From Comamonas testosteroni TK102 (GTDB taxonomy: Bacteria > Pseudomonadota > Gammaproteobacteria > Burkholderiales > Burkholderiaceae_C), in the NCBI RefSeq assembly GCF_000739375.1, contig NZ_CP006704.1, positions 3,596,001-3,660,000 on the forward strand: DNA of 64,000 nt. Direction: 5' to 3'. Below the pieces are notes generated by a model that saw only the letters and a program-made list of their open reading frames with translations, ran no database searches and was not told the origin of the DNA. The translations under genes and the position numbers were made by a program. Every line of letters starts with the position of its first letter. The stretch's first letter is position 1. Below, in pieces: positions 9,395-17,818 of this stretch.

Positions 9395-9688
9395 ATGAGT
9401 ACACATTCGTACAAGGAATTGTTGGCGCAACGCGAAGCTCTTGAGCAGCAGATTGCAGCCGCTCGAAAGGCCGAAGTCGCAGGCGCGGTGCAAAAAATCA
9501 AGGACTTGGTCGAGGCTTTCGGCCTGACACAGGACGATGTCTTCCCTCCCGCCAAGCAAAAACAAAAGCGTGAGACTGGCTCCGTCGCCCCTAAATACCG
9601 CGACCCCGCCACAGGTCAAACATGGACTGGCCGAGGAAAGCCTCCAAACTGGATCAAAGATCAAGACCGTTCCAAGTTCGCAATCTAA
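9395..9688 (+). CDS. H-NS family nucleoid-associated protein, copy 1
   Basis: A 97-residue H-NS-type protein: an N-terminal coiled-coil oligomerisation part (residues 5-45, LLAQREALEQQIAAARKAE), a linker rich in Lys and Gln, and the C-terminal DNA-binding motif YRDPATGQTWTGRGKPPNWI. Such proteins bind AT-rich DNA and silence acquired genes. A nearly identical copy is encoded at 21459-21746, and the two share upstream and downstream sequence as well. Copy 1 has a two-residue longer linker (KQKQKRETGS against KQKREAGT). Confidence 0.93.
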   Translation: MSTHSYKELLAQREALEQQIAAARKAEVAGAVQKIKDLVEAFGLTQDDVFPPAKQKQKRETGSVAPKYRDPATGQTWTGRGKPPNWIKDQDRSKFAI

Positions 9689-9713
9689 AAGTGGCCCCAG
9701 TGGCCACTTTTTA
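9687..9713 (+). terminator. Terminator of H-NS copy 1
   Basis: AAAAGTGGCC and GGCCACTTTT form a 10-bp stem around the loop CCAGT, followed by further T residues. It begins at the stop codon and is matched by an almost identical hairpin after copy 2. Confidence 0.9.
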
Positions 9714-9746
9714 TTTCTTACCGTAGCCACCGCCTCGATTAGGCTG

Positions 9747-9968
9747 CTACACCTCCCCTTCTGTATAGGTGAGGCTCGGAGCCTCCCCCTCGATCGCTCC
9801 ATCACGCACAAACACGCGCTGGCCAGCCTGAGCCGGTCCTCTCGCCTGCAGGCGACCACCGCCTGGCAGGTTGACCGTGGCCACACCGTTGATCACAAAG
9901 GCCACCGTGCCCACTAGCAAGGGCTTGGGCGACTGCAGATCCATAAACTGCTTGTAGAGGTTAGGCAT
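9747..9968 (-). CDS. Small phage-type protein downstream of a tail gene
   Basis: A 73-residue protein (begins MPNLYKQFMDLQ) with a predicted beta-rich middle (VINGVATVNLPGGGRLQARG) and no membrane segment. Its start overlaps the end of the larger tail-type gene by eight bases, typical of phage morphogenesis operons. I do not recognise the family. It is annotated as phage-related only by its overlap and context. Confidence 0.6.
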   Translation of the reverse strand: MPNLYKQFMDLQSPKPLLVGTVAFVINGVATVNLPGGGRLQARGPAQAGQRVFVRDGAIEGEAPSLTYTEGEV

Positions 9969-11832
9969 GGGTTTCGACCTCCAGCGTCTGACGCAGCTTG
10001 GGGGTCGCCCAGTTGATCGACGTCGACCGCACAATCCCCATCACGGTCTCCGGCCCCAGATAGCGAATAAATTGCCCAGGCAGAATCACACCGGTCTCGG
10101 GCAGCACCTGCATGGATAGCGACACCCGCGCCTGGCGGCCAGTATCGGCAAGTTCAGCCAGGCCGCGCAGCCTGTGCACCGTGGAGTCGGTGGTCAAGGC
10201 ATGCGTGACCTGAGGCGCAATCAGGTCGCCAGCAGTTCCAGCCCGAGTGATCGGACCAAACACACCCGCGCTCATGCCACCGACAAACACCCGGTTGTAG
10301 TCCGGCTTGTCCAGGAACTCCGTGCCGTCGACCTCTGCCGCTGCCCCTGGAATTTCAAAATCCGGCACCACATCACCCCAATGCCAAGGTGCGGCGGGGT
10401 ACTTGGGCAGGATGCGCAGCACTTGGTCGGTGTTATGGGGCTGCACATAGCCGCCAGCCGCAGCCGCGATATCGTTGATGGCGTCGATATAGCTGCCCTG
10501 CAGCGTCCAGGCTCCGGCAGGCACCTGCCAGTCCACCAACTGCCAGTCGATACCCCAGCCAATGGAGACGCCATTGACCTTGAGCACCTCAGCCGCCAGT
10601 TGCTGGGCCGTCAGCGTCTGCGCCGTGCTGCCAAAGGACATGGACTTTGCCCAAGGCTCAGCCAGCACTGCAGCCAGGCCCCGGCCCGAGACAGACCAGC
10701 GCTCCTGCGGCAAAAACCTACGGTCGCGGCTGGTGCGCTCCAGGCGCAGCTTGAAGGGCACGCCATTGACGCTGGCCAGGAACTGCGCAGGGTCGCCATC
10801 CACATCACGGCCAAGGTGCAAAGCCGCATCCTTATGCAGTGATGCCGTCCAATTCCACGTCCAGCTCTGAAAGTCCAAGGACATACTGAAGGCCAGAGCA
10901 GGCAGCTCGACGCCGGTATCCAGGCGCGTGAGCATGATCTGATTGAGCACGATGTAAACCTTTCGAACGGGAACGATGACCTTGCCGGGTTGCGGCCCTC
11001 CATCCCTGCAGCACGCAAAGACCAGCGCGGTCGACGCGGCCCAGGGCTTGCAGAACAGCAATCGGATGGGGCCGCCCACCAGTTGCTCATAGCAACCGGG
11101 CTTCTCCGGCTCTGGCGGTTTGGTCTGTGACTTGCCTGCAGGCGGCTTCATGGCCTGCTGATAGCGGCCCTCAAATCCCCGGTACAGCGGCACCGATGGG
11201 CCTGCGCCCGTAGTGAAGAGGTATTGCAGGCCCATCGCGTCCTGGGCAGTGGCCTCGACCATGCGGCGACGGTCGCGCAGGCTTTCCTGAAACCGCACTG
11301 ACCAGCCCGCCCGCACGGGCGCGGCATCCTGGGCCGTGGCCTGCAGGCCCACGCGAACGCTCTGGGCCTCTTGCCAACGGGCCTGGGTTGTTGCTCCAGT
11401 TAGAGGCCGGGCCTGTTGAAACCGCCCCTGCTGGGCCGCCCCTTGCCGCTGGCCTTCCTGCCAGGCGACGCCGAACTGCTCTTGCATGCTCATGGCGTCT
11501 TGCGCGGTCGACACCCAACCCGCAGGCAGTGCATCCGTGTCCTGCCAGCCGGAGATCCAGCCCTCTGTCACAGGCTGCGCCTGCTGGGCACTGGCGGCCA
11601 CCTCGGCCACCACAGACCGGGGCGTGTCGGTGTGGTAGCGCACGAGCGCACTGCAGCGCAGGCCCGGCATGCGGCCCGCTGCGACCAGATCCTTGCGTAC
11701 ATGCACCAGGGATCTGACCCGCAGACCTGGCATGCGCGCGGCAACGGCCAGGGTTGCATTGGGCACCTGAGCGCCGCCGCCATCGTCGCCAAACACCAGC
11801 TCGACAGGGTTGCCGGTCGTGTCAGGCAGCAT
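9961..11832 (-). CDS. Phage tail/baseplate-type structural protein
   Basis: A 623-residue protein. Residues 1-60 hold two copies of a short R-M-P-G-L-R pattern (RMPGLRVRSLVHVRKDL and RMPGLRCSALVRY). Residues 75-215 carry degenerate repeats built on W, Q and AQDA (for example GWVSTAQDAM, GLQATAQDAA, MVEATAQDAM). The rest is a beta-rich region resembling phage tail hub or receptor-binding proteins. The assignment to phage tail rests on this architecture and the overlapping small gene, not on a recognised domain. The frame upstream of ATG 11832 is closed by a stop 12 bases away. No capsid, terminase or integrase gene is nearby, so this is a remnant. Confidence 0.55.
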   Translation of the reverse strand: MLPDTTGNPVELVFGDDGGGAQVPNATLAVAARMPGLRVRSLVHVRKDLVAAGRMPGLRCSALVRYHTDTPRSVVAEVAASAQQAQPVTEGWISGWQDTDALPAGWVSTAQDAMSMQEQFGVAWQEGQRQGAAQQGRFQQARPLTGATTQARWQEAQSVRVGLQATAQDAAPVRAGWSVRFQESLRDRRRMVEATAQDAMGLQYLFTTGAGPSVPLYRGFEGRYQQAMKPPAGKSQTKPPEPEKPGCYEQLVGGPIRLLFCKPWAASTALVFACCRDGGPQPGKVIVPVRKVYIVLNQIMLTRLDTGVELPALAFSMSLDFQSWTWNWTASLHKDAALHLGRDVDGDPAQFLASVNGVPFKLRLERTSRDRRFLPQERWSVSGRGLAAVLAEPWAKSMSFGSTAQTLTAQQLAAEVLKVNGVSIGWGIDWQLVDWQVPAGAWTLQGSYIDAINDIAAAAGGYVQPHNTDQVLRILPKYPAAPWHWGDVVPDFEIPGAAAEVDGTEFLDKPDYNRVFVGGMSAGVFGPITRAGTAGDLIAPQVTHALTTDSTVHRLRGLAELADTGRQARVSLSMQVLPETGVILPGQFIRYLGPETVMGIVRSTSINWATPKLRQTLEVETHA

Positions 11833-11835
11833 TGA

Positions 11836-12369
11836 AATGAATCAGGCCTTCCCATCCCCATTGACCTGCTACCACCGCTGCTGCAGGAGTTTGAGCGCCT
11901 GGTGGGTCTACAGGCCACCATGGCTCTGATGCGCAGATGGGGCGGGCTGCGGGTGTACTTCCCCACCCCAGAGCGCGTCACCGAACATCACCCCTATGCC
12001 GCGGTGATTGGCGTCGACGCGCTTTTAAAGCTGGCAAAGGAGTATGGAGGCCTGCCTCATTTCCAGCTGTCCAAAGCGGAAAGAGCGCTCCAGGCCGTGC
12101 GCAATGCACGGATTGCGGCAGAGTATGCGACGAACAAGACCGCTCGGGAGATCGCTGCCGAATATGGTCTTACTGAGGGGCAAGTCGTTCGCATCGTGGC
12201 CAGCATGGGAGTGACGGCCCCGCTTGACCAGAGGCAAGGAGCGCTCTTTCAAGCCCGCCATACACCTCGCTTAACATATGCCCGACCATGCTTGGTTGGG
12301 CGTCTTTCATTCAACAAAGCTGTGCCAGTTTGCTGGCCTATCAGGTCCACAGCGTATTCAACGAAATGA
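11836..12369 (+). pseudogene. Mor/C-type phage transcription activator, probably lacking its start
   Basis: The reading frame opens just after a TGA at 11833-11835. It reads through PIDLLPPLLQEFERLVGLQA and a block typical of Mu Mor-like activators: MALMRRWGGLRVYFPTPER, then AVIGVDALLKLAKEYGGLPHF, then a helix-turn-helix near residues 85-110 (TAREIAAEYGLTEGQVVRIVASMGV). No ATG lies before the conserved N-terminal part; GTG at 11902 is the first usable start and would lose conserved residues. The frame also runs past the usual family end into a tail of no similarity. It is divergent from and abuts the tail gene. It looks like a decaying Mu-like prophage relic. Confidence 0.6.
12281..12310 (+). 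terminator. Hairpin inside the 3' part of the Mor-like frame
   Basis: GCCCGACCA and TGGTTGGGC form a nine-pair stem with one G-T pair and a four-base loop, followed by GTCTTT. It lies inside the extra 3' part of the Mor-like frame, so the original gene probably ended before it. Confidence 0.6.
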
Positions 12370-12570
12370 GCTGCCATGTCCCCCGACGGCCAGAAGCTGC
12401 CGGTGACTCTTGCAGAAAGCAGACATCTATCAAAACTCTACGTTTCTTCGCAACAAACTCACGTGTCAGAGCATTGATGTGGGGCAGAAAAGTTGCTTAG
12501 ATCGGCTGAGACAGTTGCTGGAGCCTGTGCTCTACTCGCTGAGTGAGCTTCTCCTGACACAACGGAATTC

Positions 12571-14517
12571 ATGTTGAGCATTCGCGCCCCGCACAAGAAG
12601 GGAGTCAGCTCCATTGATCAGCTGATAGATGGCTTAGTTAGAAGTCTTATCCAGTCTAGATGTCTTTTGCTGAAAACCATTGTAGGAGTTGTCTTTATTG
12701 CTTCTATATTGATAGCAACTACTTGGCACAATCTGAACGAGTCGTATGACTATCACGTTCAGCGGGGAGTGGATGCATCGGTTAACCAAGCTCGCCTGTT
12801 GAGCTATGAGCTAAACACCGAGATGCGGCTTATCGATAACGCTCTAGCGACGATTGCTCAAGAATTCCAAGAGACAGGACTCACCGCACCTCAGTTTGAA
12901 AACGCCGTTATCAATCAGCAGGCCTTGCTGCCTTTTTCCAAGGCCGTACGCGTGGCTGATGAATCCGGCATGGTTCGACTTGGCCTTTTATCTGGCGAGC
13001 GCCCCTTCTCAATCAAGGATAGGGGCTACTTCGACGCTTTGAAGCACTCAAACCAGATGGTGATCTCCGAGCCACTGATCAGCCATTCTTTTAGACAATG
13101 GAGTCTTGTCTTGGGCCGCAAGCTGGAGTCCCGTGATGGGGCATTCAAGGGGGCCGTCTTTGTTGTTTTGGAGGTGGAACATTTCCGCAAATTGTTTGAG
13201 ACGCTGACACCAGGTGAAGACAGCGCCACCACCTTGCGCTCTGCCGAGGGCCGGGTAGTGGCTCGTTACTCCGCTGCTGACCCAACGTCGACGAAAGGTA
13301 TCGGCGGAACCTTGACATCCTCGGCGCTCAAAGAAACCCGGCGGCTCAACCCAGAGCATGGCTGGTACATCACGCCTACGGCATTGGACGGCATCGAGCG
13401 CATTACCGCCTATCAACGCCTTTCAGCCCCCTATCCATTGACGGTGTATACAGGTCTGGGCACTGCAAGCTACCTTCAGCCTTGGCGCAGTGAAGCGGTG
13501 TCCGCGTGGAGCTTGACCGCGTTTTGCGTGCTGCTTATGGCGTTTGGTGCTGGGAACTTGTTCTTGCACCAGCAGCGGGAGCTCGCTGCCAAACTCCAGA
13601 ACGCACAGCTGCTTAAGGAGCAAAACTTCTTTGTGGAAAATGAGCTGATCGGCATGATCAAGGTACGCGACCGCAAAATACTCTGGGCTAACAAAGCCAT
13701 GGCACGCATGGTGGGCAAGCGCGTTTCCGAGTTACTCCAGCAATCCAAGCGCTGCATTTATCCCAACGATGAAACATATGAGCGGATGGGGAGACTTTCC
13801 AGCGAGGCACTCAACCACAATAGGCGCTTTCGCACCGAGGTGCAGCTGCAAAACAGCAGTGGTCAAATCTTCTGGGTCGATGCCAATGCTGCACAGATCA
13901 CTGATACCGATTCAGTGTGGATTTTTGTGGATGTGGAAGCTCATAAAAAGCGCCAGAAAGAGATTGAATATCAAGCCACTCATGATGCTCTGACGGGGCT
14001 GCCTAACCGCCGTCTCGTCATCGCGCAAATGAAACAGTCCATCGCGCTTGCTGATCGAGACCAAGGCACTGTTGCCGTGTGTTTTATCGATCTGGATGGT
14101 TTTAAGAGCGTGAACGACACGCACGGACACGACGCAGGCGACATTGTGCTGCAGACAATTGCCGAGAGGTTGAACAGTGCAGTGCGTTCGCATGACTGTG
14201 TAGCCCGTCTGGGTGGCGACGAGTTCGTGGTGGTGTTGACGGGGAAAAACAATCGCGAGAATGCGGTGGGCATCATGCAGCGCTGTTTGGACATGGTGCA
14301 GATTCCCATCGTGGTAGAGGATGGACATGCCGCCACGGTGGGTTGCAGCATCGGCATTGCCTACTATGCGGGCGACAACGAGTCCTGCGACTCATTATTG
14401 GAGCGTGCCGATGAGGCCATGTACATGGCAAAGCACGCCGGCAAAGGCCGCATCATCGAGTCTGTTCGGACGCAGGCTAGTGGATCCACATTCGAGCATT
14501 CGCCAGTCGCAGCTTAA
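12571..14517 (+). CDS. Membrane diguanylate cyclase with extracellular sensor, PAS and GGDEF domains
   Basis: A 648-residue inner-membrane signalling protein. Residues about 36-52 and 305-325 are membrane segments enclosing a periplasmic Cache-like sensor region. A PAS-like domain follows (about 345-450, FFVENELIGMIKVRDRKILWANKAM) and then a GGDEF domain (about 465-630). The active-site motif GGDEF is intact near residue 547. The inhibitory RxxD site (RSHD) sits five residues upstream. The intact motif predicts synthesis of cyclic di-GMP from GTP with product inhibition. No EAL domain is present. The ligand of the sensor is unknown. It sits in an accessory stretch with no obvious partner. Confidence 0.93.
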   Translation: MLSIRAPHKKGVSSIDQLIDGLVRSLIQSRCLLLKTIVGVVFIASILIATTWHNLNESYDYHVQRGVDASVNQARLLSYELNTEMRLIDNALATIAQEFQETGLTAPQFENAVINQQALLPFSKAVRVADESGMVRLGLLSGERPFSIKDRGYFDALKHSNQMVISEPLISHSFRQWSLVLGRKLESRDGAFKGAVFVVLEVEHFRKLFETLTPGEDSATTLRSAEGRVVARYSAADPTSTKGIGGTLTSSALKETRRLNPEHGWYITPTALDGIERITAYQRLSAPYPLTVYTGLGTASYLQPWRSEAVSAWSLTAFCVLLMAFGAGNLFLHQQRELAAKLQNAQLLKEQNFFVENELIGMIKVRDRKILWANKAMARMVGKRVSELLQQSKRCIYPNDETYERMGRLSSEALNHNRRFRTEVQLQNSSGQIFWVDANAAQITDTDSVWIFVDVEAHKKRQKEIEYQATHDALTGLPNRRLVIAQMKQSIALADRDQGTVAVCFIDLDGFKSVNDTHGHDAGDIVLQTIAERLNSAVRSHDCVARLGGDEFVVVLTGKNNRENAVGIMQRCLDMVQIPIVVEDGHAATVGCSIGIAYYAGDNESCDSLLERADEAMYMAKHAGKGRIIESVRTQASGSTFEHSPVAA

Positions 14518-14812
14518 CCCGCGAATGATGCAATATGAAAAGTGCCTTTTTATTCGGATGAACTCTACGTCTGCTTTGTGTGAATGTTTCAGTGGCTGAT
14601 CTGGGCCGATCTGTGACTGGCGCAGTCCGGCCAGAAGCAGTCGGTCTCGGCAGATGAAAGCGACGCTCAACGTCCCAGTTACACCACCTAAAACATCGGG
14701 CCACCGGGCCCGGGATAACGGTGCCGTCATGCATCCAATGGGATGAAAATTGAGTCGGAGCATCCAAGGATGTGACAACCATATGGCGTGGAACGCATTA
14801 TTGCGGGCTACA

Positions 14813-14947
14813 TCAAAAGAGATTTACAAAGCTGAGCAACATCGACCAAGCCAGCTCCAGCAAAGCCCAAGCAGAAAATAATCCATTCACCACAAGAAAA
14901 ATCGCGCCAACGACAATCACTAAAACGATGAGTTGCACAGCCTTCAT
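14813..14947 (-). CDS. Possible small membrane protein
   Basis: A 44-residue product, MKAVQLIVLVIVVGAIFLVV then NGLFSAWALLELAWSMLLSFVNLF, with two hydrophobic stretches separated by a short polar turn. ATG 14947 is preceded by GGGAGA at suitable spacing. The composition is consistent with a real inner-membrane peptide. There is no homology or operon evidence, so this stays a suggestion. Confidence 0.4.
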   Translation of the reverse strand: MKAVQLIVLVIVVGAIFLVVNGLFSAWALLELAWSMLLSFVNLF

Positions 14948-15104
14948 ACTATGAAGTCTCCCGAAAAAACCAATTCTATGGCTCATCTTTGGTTGGTCAT
15001 GCACTGCCCCCTCTGGGTCTAACTGCGACTGTCGTTGTCAGGCCGGGAACAGTCGCACATGGTGAGAATTTGGTCATAGACACGTTGACGCGAAAGGATT
15101 AGTG

Positions 15105-15665
15105 ATGCGCATTCAGGAAATAGAGACCAAGCGCTTGCGTCTCAGGCAATGGCGAGACCCTGACTACCCTGTATTTGCTAGCATCAATGCAGACGTGGAG
15201 GGTATGCGCTTTTTTCCCGCGACACTTACTGTTGAACAGAGTAATGACTTGGCGAGGTATTGTCGTAGCCTCATCGAGCAGCAAGGTTGGGGGGTCTGGG
15301 CTGTGGAGGAAAAGACGACGGCCAAATTCATCGGCTTTACCGGATTGCACAAGCCTACGGATGAACTTCCGTTTACTCCATGTGTTGAAATTGCTTGGCG
15401 CCTTGACAGAGCATCATGGGGAAATGGTTTTGCAACAGAGGCGGCCAGCGCAGCACTCTCCTTTGCATTTGATAAGTTAGCCCTGCCTGAAGTAGTTTCC
15501 TTTACAACTTTGGATAACACACCCTCCGAACGCGTTATGCAGCGCCTAGGCATGAAGCGAGAGCCTAGAACATTTGAACACCCGTCCTTGCCTACGGGGC
15601 ACCCGTTGCGTGAACACCTTCTGTATCGAGCTCACCCAGGCGAAAGGGCATCAGATTCCGTATAA
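15105..15665 (+). CDS. GNAT acetyltransferase, RimJ/RimL-like
   Basis: A 186-residue protein of the larger GNAT group that acetylates ribosomal protein N-termini or small molecules. Visible are the opening TKRLRLRQWRDPDYPVFASIN, the acetyl-CoA-binding region EIAWRLDRASWGNGFATEAASAAL, and the C-terminal NTPSERVMQRLGMKRE. ATG 15105 is preceded by AAAGGA; a GTG three bases earlier is also in frame. The gene is isolated, with 100-400 bases of non-coding DNA on either side. Substrate is unknown. Confidence 0.9.
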   Translation: MRIQEIETKRLRLRQWRDPDYPVFASINADVEGMRFFPATLTVEQSNDLARYCRSLIEQQGWGVWAVEEKTTAKFIGFTGLHKPTDELPFTPCVEIAWRLDRASWGNGFATEAASAALSFAFDKLALPEVVSFTTLDNTPSERVMQRLGMKREPRTFEHPSLPTGHPLREHLLYRAHPGERASDSV

Positions 15666-15840
15666 CGATACTTGGAATGAGAAAGCAGCTAACGTCTACT
15701 AAGGGGCCTTCGGCGGCCGGCTGCTACCGGCCACCGCGCCAACTGGGCCGGTAAAAATACTCACTGAAGCACAGGCACAATCGACCATAATTGGCTGCGC
15801 TCCATCCGAACTAAAGACCCCTAGTACTCTACCGCCATGC

Positions 15841-16263
15841 CTATGAGGTCCTGGTAGCTTGACTATCGGTCATTTCAAAGCAGCCATCTCCAGCAAAAAT
15901 ATCCGTCAAGGCTGCTTTCAGCTCCTCGTATTCGCTGGCCGAAAGATCGAAGTCGATGGACATGTGCTCCAGACTATTCATGCCCTGCGCCCCCTCGCGT
16001 TTGAACGTGACCTCCACACCAGAACGTTTCAGCACAAACTCCGCGATGCCGCCATAGCAAGGACTTTGCGGGCCGCTCCACTCGACATGGTAGGTGTCCA
16101 TGCCCAGCACTTCATCCTGTTCGTCTTTGTCCTCTGCGAAGGAGCGTTGGAGCATCAGGTAGTGCTCCGTGCCGTGCTTTTTGTCGGCGAAGCCGACAAG
16201 GTGGCAGAAGCCTTCAGGGTCTTTTGTGACTATGCAAGCAGCGGTGAACGAGAGGCTGTTCAT
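15841..16263 (-). CDS. Imm10-type immunity protein
   Basis: A 140-residue protein resembling the Imm10 immunity family: CHLVGFADKKHGTEHYLMLQRS, then DEQDEVLGMDTYHVEWSGPQSPCYGGI, then a C-terminal SASEYEELKAALTDIF. Imm10 proteins neutralise toxin domains of polymorphic or contact-dependent systems. No toxin, Rhs or CdiA gene lies beside it, so it would be an orphan. The frame extends upstream to 16383, but ATG 16263 fits the family start. Upstream ribosome site is weak. Confidence 0.75.
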   Translation of the reverse strand: MNSLSFTAACIVTKDPEGFCHLVGFADKKHGTEHYLMLQRSFAEDKDEQDEVLGMDTYHVEWSGPQSPCYGGIAEFVLKRSGVEVTFKREGAQGMNSLEHMSIDFDLSASEYEELKAALTDIFAGDGCFEMTDSQATRTS

Positions 16264-16363
16264 GTTGGTGGTTTGAGAGGGCAAAGCAGCGACAGGAGTA
16301 TGGTACGTCCTGCCGCTCACTAGCGGCCAGAAGCGGTCGTCGGAAGCTCGTGACTGAGCTTGT

Positions 16364-17038
16364 TCAGAGCCATCGCTTCTCAATGAACTCAGTAATCGAG
16401 TAAATCCGATTTAGTAGCTTTTGCCCTATCACTGCACTTACGATTTGCTGTACGCCATGAACGTAAGGAGAGTCGCCAACTACTCTCGATTCCATCTCGA
16501 TTTGGCACGAGCCGTCATTGATTCTGATTTGATGAAGGGCATGCCGCCCCAGATGCTCTTCGTGAATGTTTAACTCATCTTTTTGGATCGCTGTATCACG
16601 AACTGAAGCAATCTTGTCTAAAGGAATGTTCAATGCGTTGGCAATAGAAACAGCAGTGCCTGGAACAGACTTCTTAGATGCTTGGTGAGATTCCGTTAGC
16701 TTTATGTCATAGCCGCTGAACAAGCTGCCTGAGCATTCCAACATATGCATAAATTTAAGCATGAGGATGTTGGTGTTTGGGCATAGCACAACTGGAAAGC
16801 AGACATCAACGGACTCAATTGCGGAACCCGTGGACAGTTCAATCAGTACGGAGGATGTGCGGGAGCAGAAAGTGGAAATTGTTTGCAGCTCACGTCCAGA
16901 GCCCGCATGAATGACGATGCTCTTTTCATTCGAAATCGGCCCGCCATGCCAGGGAAGAATTGCCTGTCCCTCTTTAGAAGTGAGAGATTTCAACAATTCA
17001 GAACCAAGTTTTCCTGTACCGGCCACAAAGACTTGCAT
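16364..17038 (-). CDS. Divergent dihydrodipicolinate reductase-like protein
   Basis: A 224-residue protein shaped like DapB: an N-terminal nucleotide-binding GTGKLG motif, then TESHQASKKSVPGTAVSIA, which matches the DapB active-site pattern E-x-H-H-x-x-K-x-x-x-SGTA. The second His is Gln and the Ser is Pro-Gly. HLGRHALHQIRI matches the later family segment. It is shorter than housekeeping DapB (about 270) and AT-richer than the core. It may act on another substrate, so a lysine-pathway role is not claimed. It lies about 100 bases upstream of the Imm10 gene on the same strand. Confidence 0.75.
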   Translation of the reverse strand: MQVFVAGTGKLGSELLKSLTSKEGQAILPWHGGPISNEKSIVIHAGSGRELQTISTFCSRTSSVLIELSTGSAIESVDVCFPVVLCPNTNILMLKFMHMLECSGSLFSGYDIKLTESHQASKKSVPGTAVSIANALNIPLDKIASVRDTAIQKDELNIHEEHLGRHALHQIRINDGSCQIEMESRVVGDSPYVHGVQQIVSAVIGQKLLNRIYSITEFIEKRWL

Positions 17039-17286
17039 GAAATAGATCTACCCGTTCAACCACTATTGATGTACTGCATCGTATCGTGAAAATGATGCCG
17101 CGAATGACCGCAAGGGGTAGAACAGCGACAGCCGCAGATTGTCTGGCCACGAGATATTTGCAATGCCTCGCCACACCTACAGCCAGGAGCGCAGAACTGC
17201 GGCCTGCTTGCGTGTAACCGTCTCTCCGACGCTAGGGCAATGAGCCTTGTTTTAAGCCCTTTACCAATTTCAAGACGCATAAACAG

Positions 17287-17312
17287 CGTCCGACCTCCAC
17301 GCAGGTCGGACG
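17287..17312. repeat. Inverted repeat, 10-bp arms
   Basis: CGTCCGACCT and AGGTCGGACG are perfect complements around the six-base loop CCACGC. The core GTCCGACCTC recurs at 17401-17410 and, with one base changed, in the larger palindrome at 17361-17400. Confidence 0.85.
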
Positions 17313-17360
17313 TCGCTGCATTGAGCCGATCTTGCGCCTATGTCACTGATATACATAGAG

Positions 17361-17400
17361 AAGATGAGGTTGGACATAAATGCATGTCCAACCTCATCTT
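17361..17400. repeat. Perfect 17-bp inverted repeat
   Basis: 17361-17377 and 17384-17400 are perfect complements (AAGATGAGGTTGGACAT and its reverse) around the loop AAATGC. No T tract follows on the plus side, so it is not a standard terminator. Confidence 0.9.
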
Positions 17401-17510
17401 GTCCGACCTCGGTGAACTGACAGGAACCCGGCCCTATCGGCGCTGATACCCGCTAAGCGCCCGCCATACAAGGGAAATAGGAAATCCCAGCACCTGCCCT
17501 ATTCAGCAAG

Positions 17511-17673
17511 CTATCGGCCCATTCCGGCCGTTTGTGCCCCTGATCGGCCCATTCGGTGCCAAAGCGCCCAAGATGCCCCGCAGACACCAAATCGCACGCA
17601 AACCCGCACCAACATTAGCGATCCCAGAATTTGCTTGGACAAGCCTCTGTGCCAAAACGGTCACTCCCCCACA
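17511..17673. repeat. Dispersed repeat, copy 1
   Basis: This stretch is clearly similar, with one single-base gap, to 21040-21203. Shared runs include CATTAGCGA, CCAGAATT and GCCAAAACGGTCACTCCCCC. On the minus strand both copies keep an open frame reading CGGVTVLAQ, LVQ, NSG, GAGLRAIW in order. The rest of each minus-strand frame is not similar. Confidence 0.75.
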
Positions 17674-17818
17674 CGTGGCCGCGAGCGGCTGATTCACAGA
17701 TGGCTGTAGTCGTTCAAGTATCAAGTGTCAATGACTGAAAGCAGTCAGGGCACCAGGACTTGTGCTTTGCATTGAGTTAATTAAGTGCAGCTTGCCTCAG
17801 AGCTGGCGCAGACATAGT

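Larger units (their letters stand above)
17039..17818. other. Intergenic region with palindromes and a dispersed repeat
   Basis: No supported gene is seen. The region holds the GTCCRACCTC palindrome cluster (17287-17410) and one copy of a 163-base repeat (17511-17673), both described separately. Confidence 0.6.

Noticed and set aside
17287..17410. Integron attC or rho-independent terminator
   Set aside because: No GTTRRRY/RYYYAAC core pair and no integrase nearby; no T tract after the stems.
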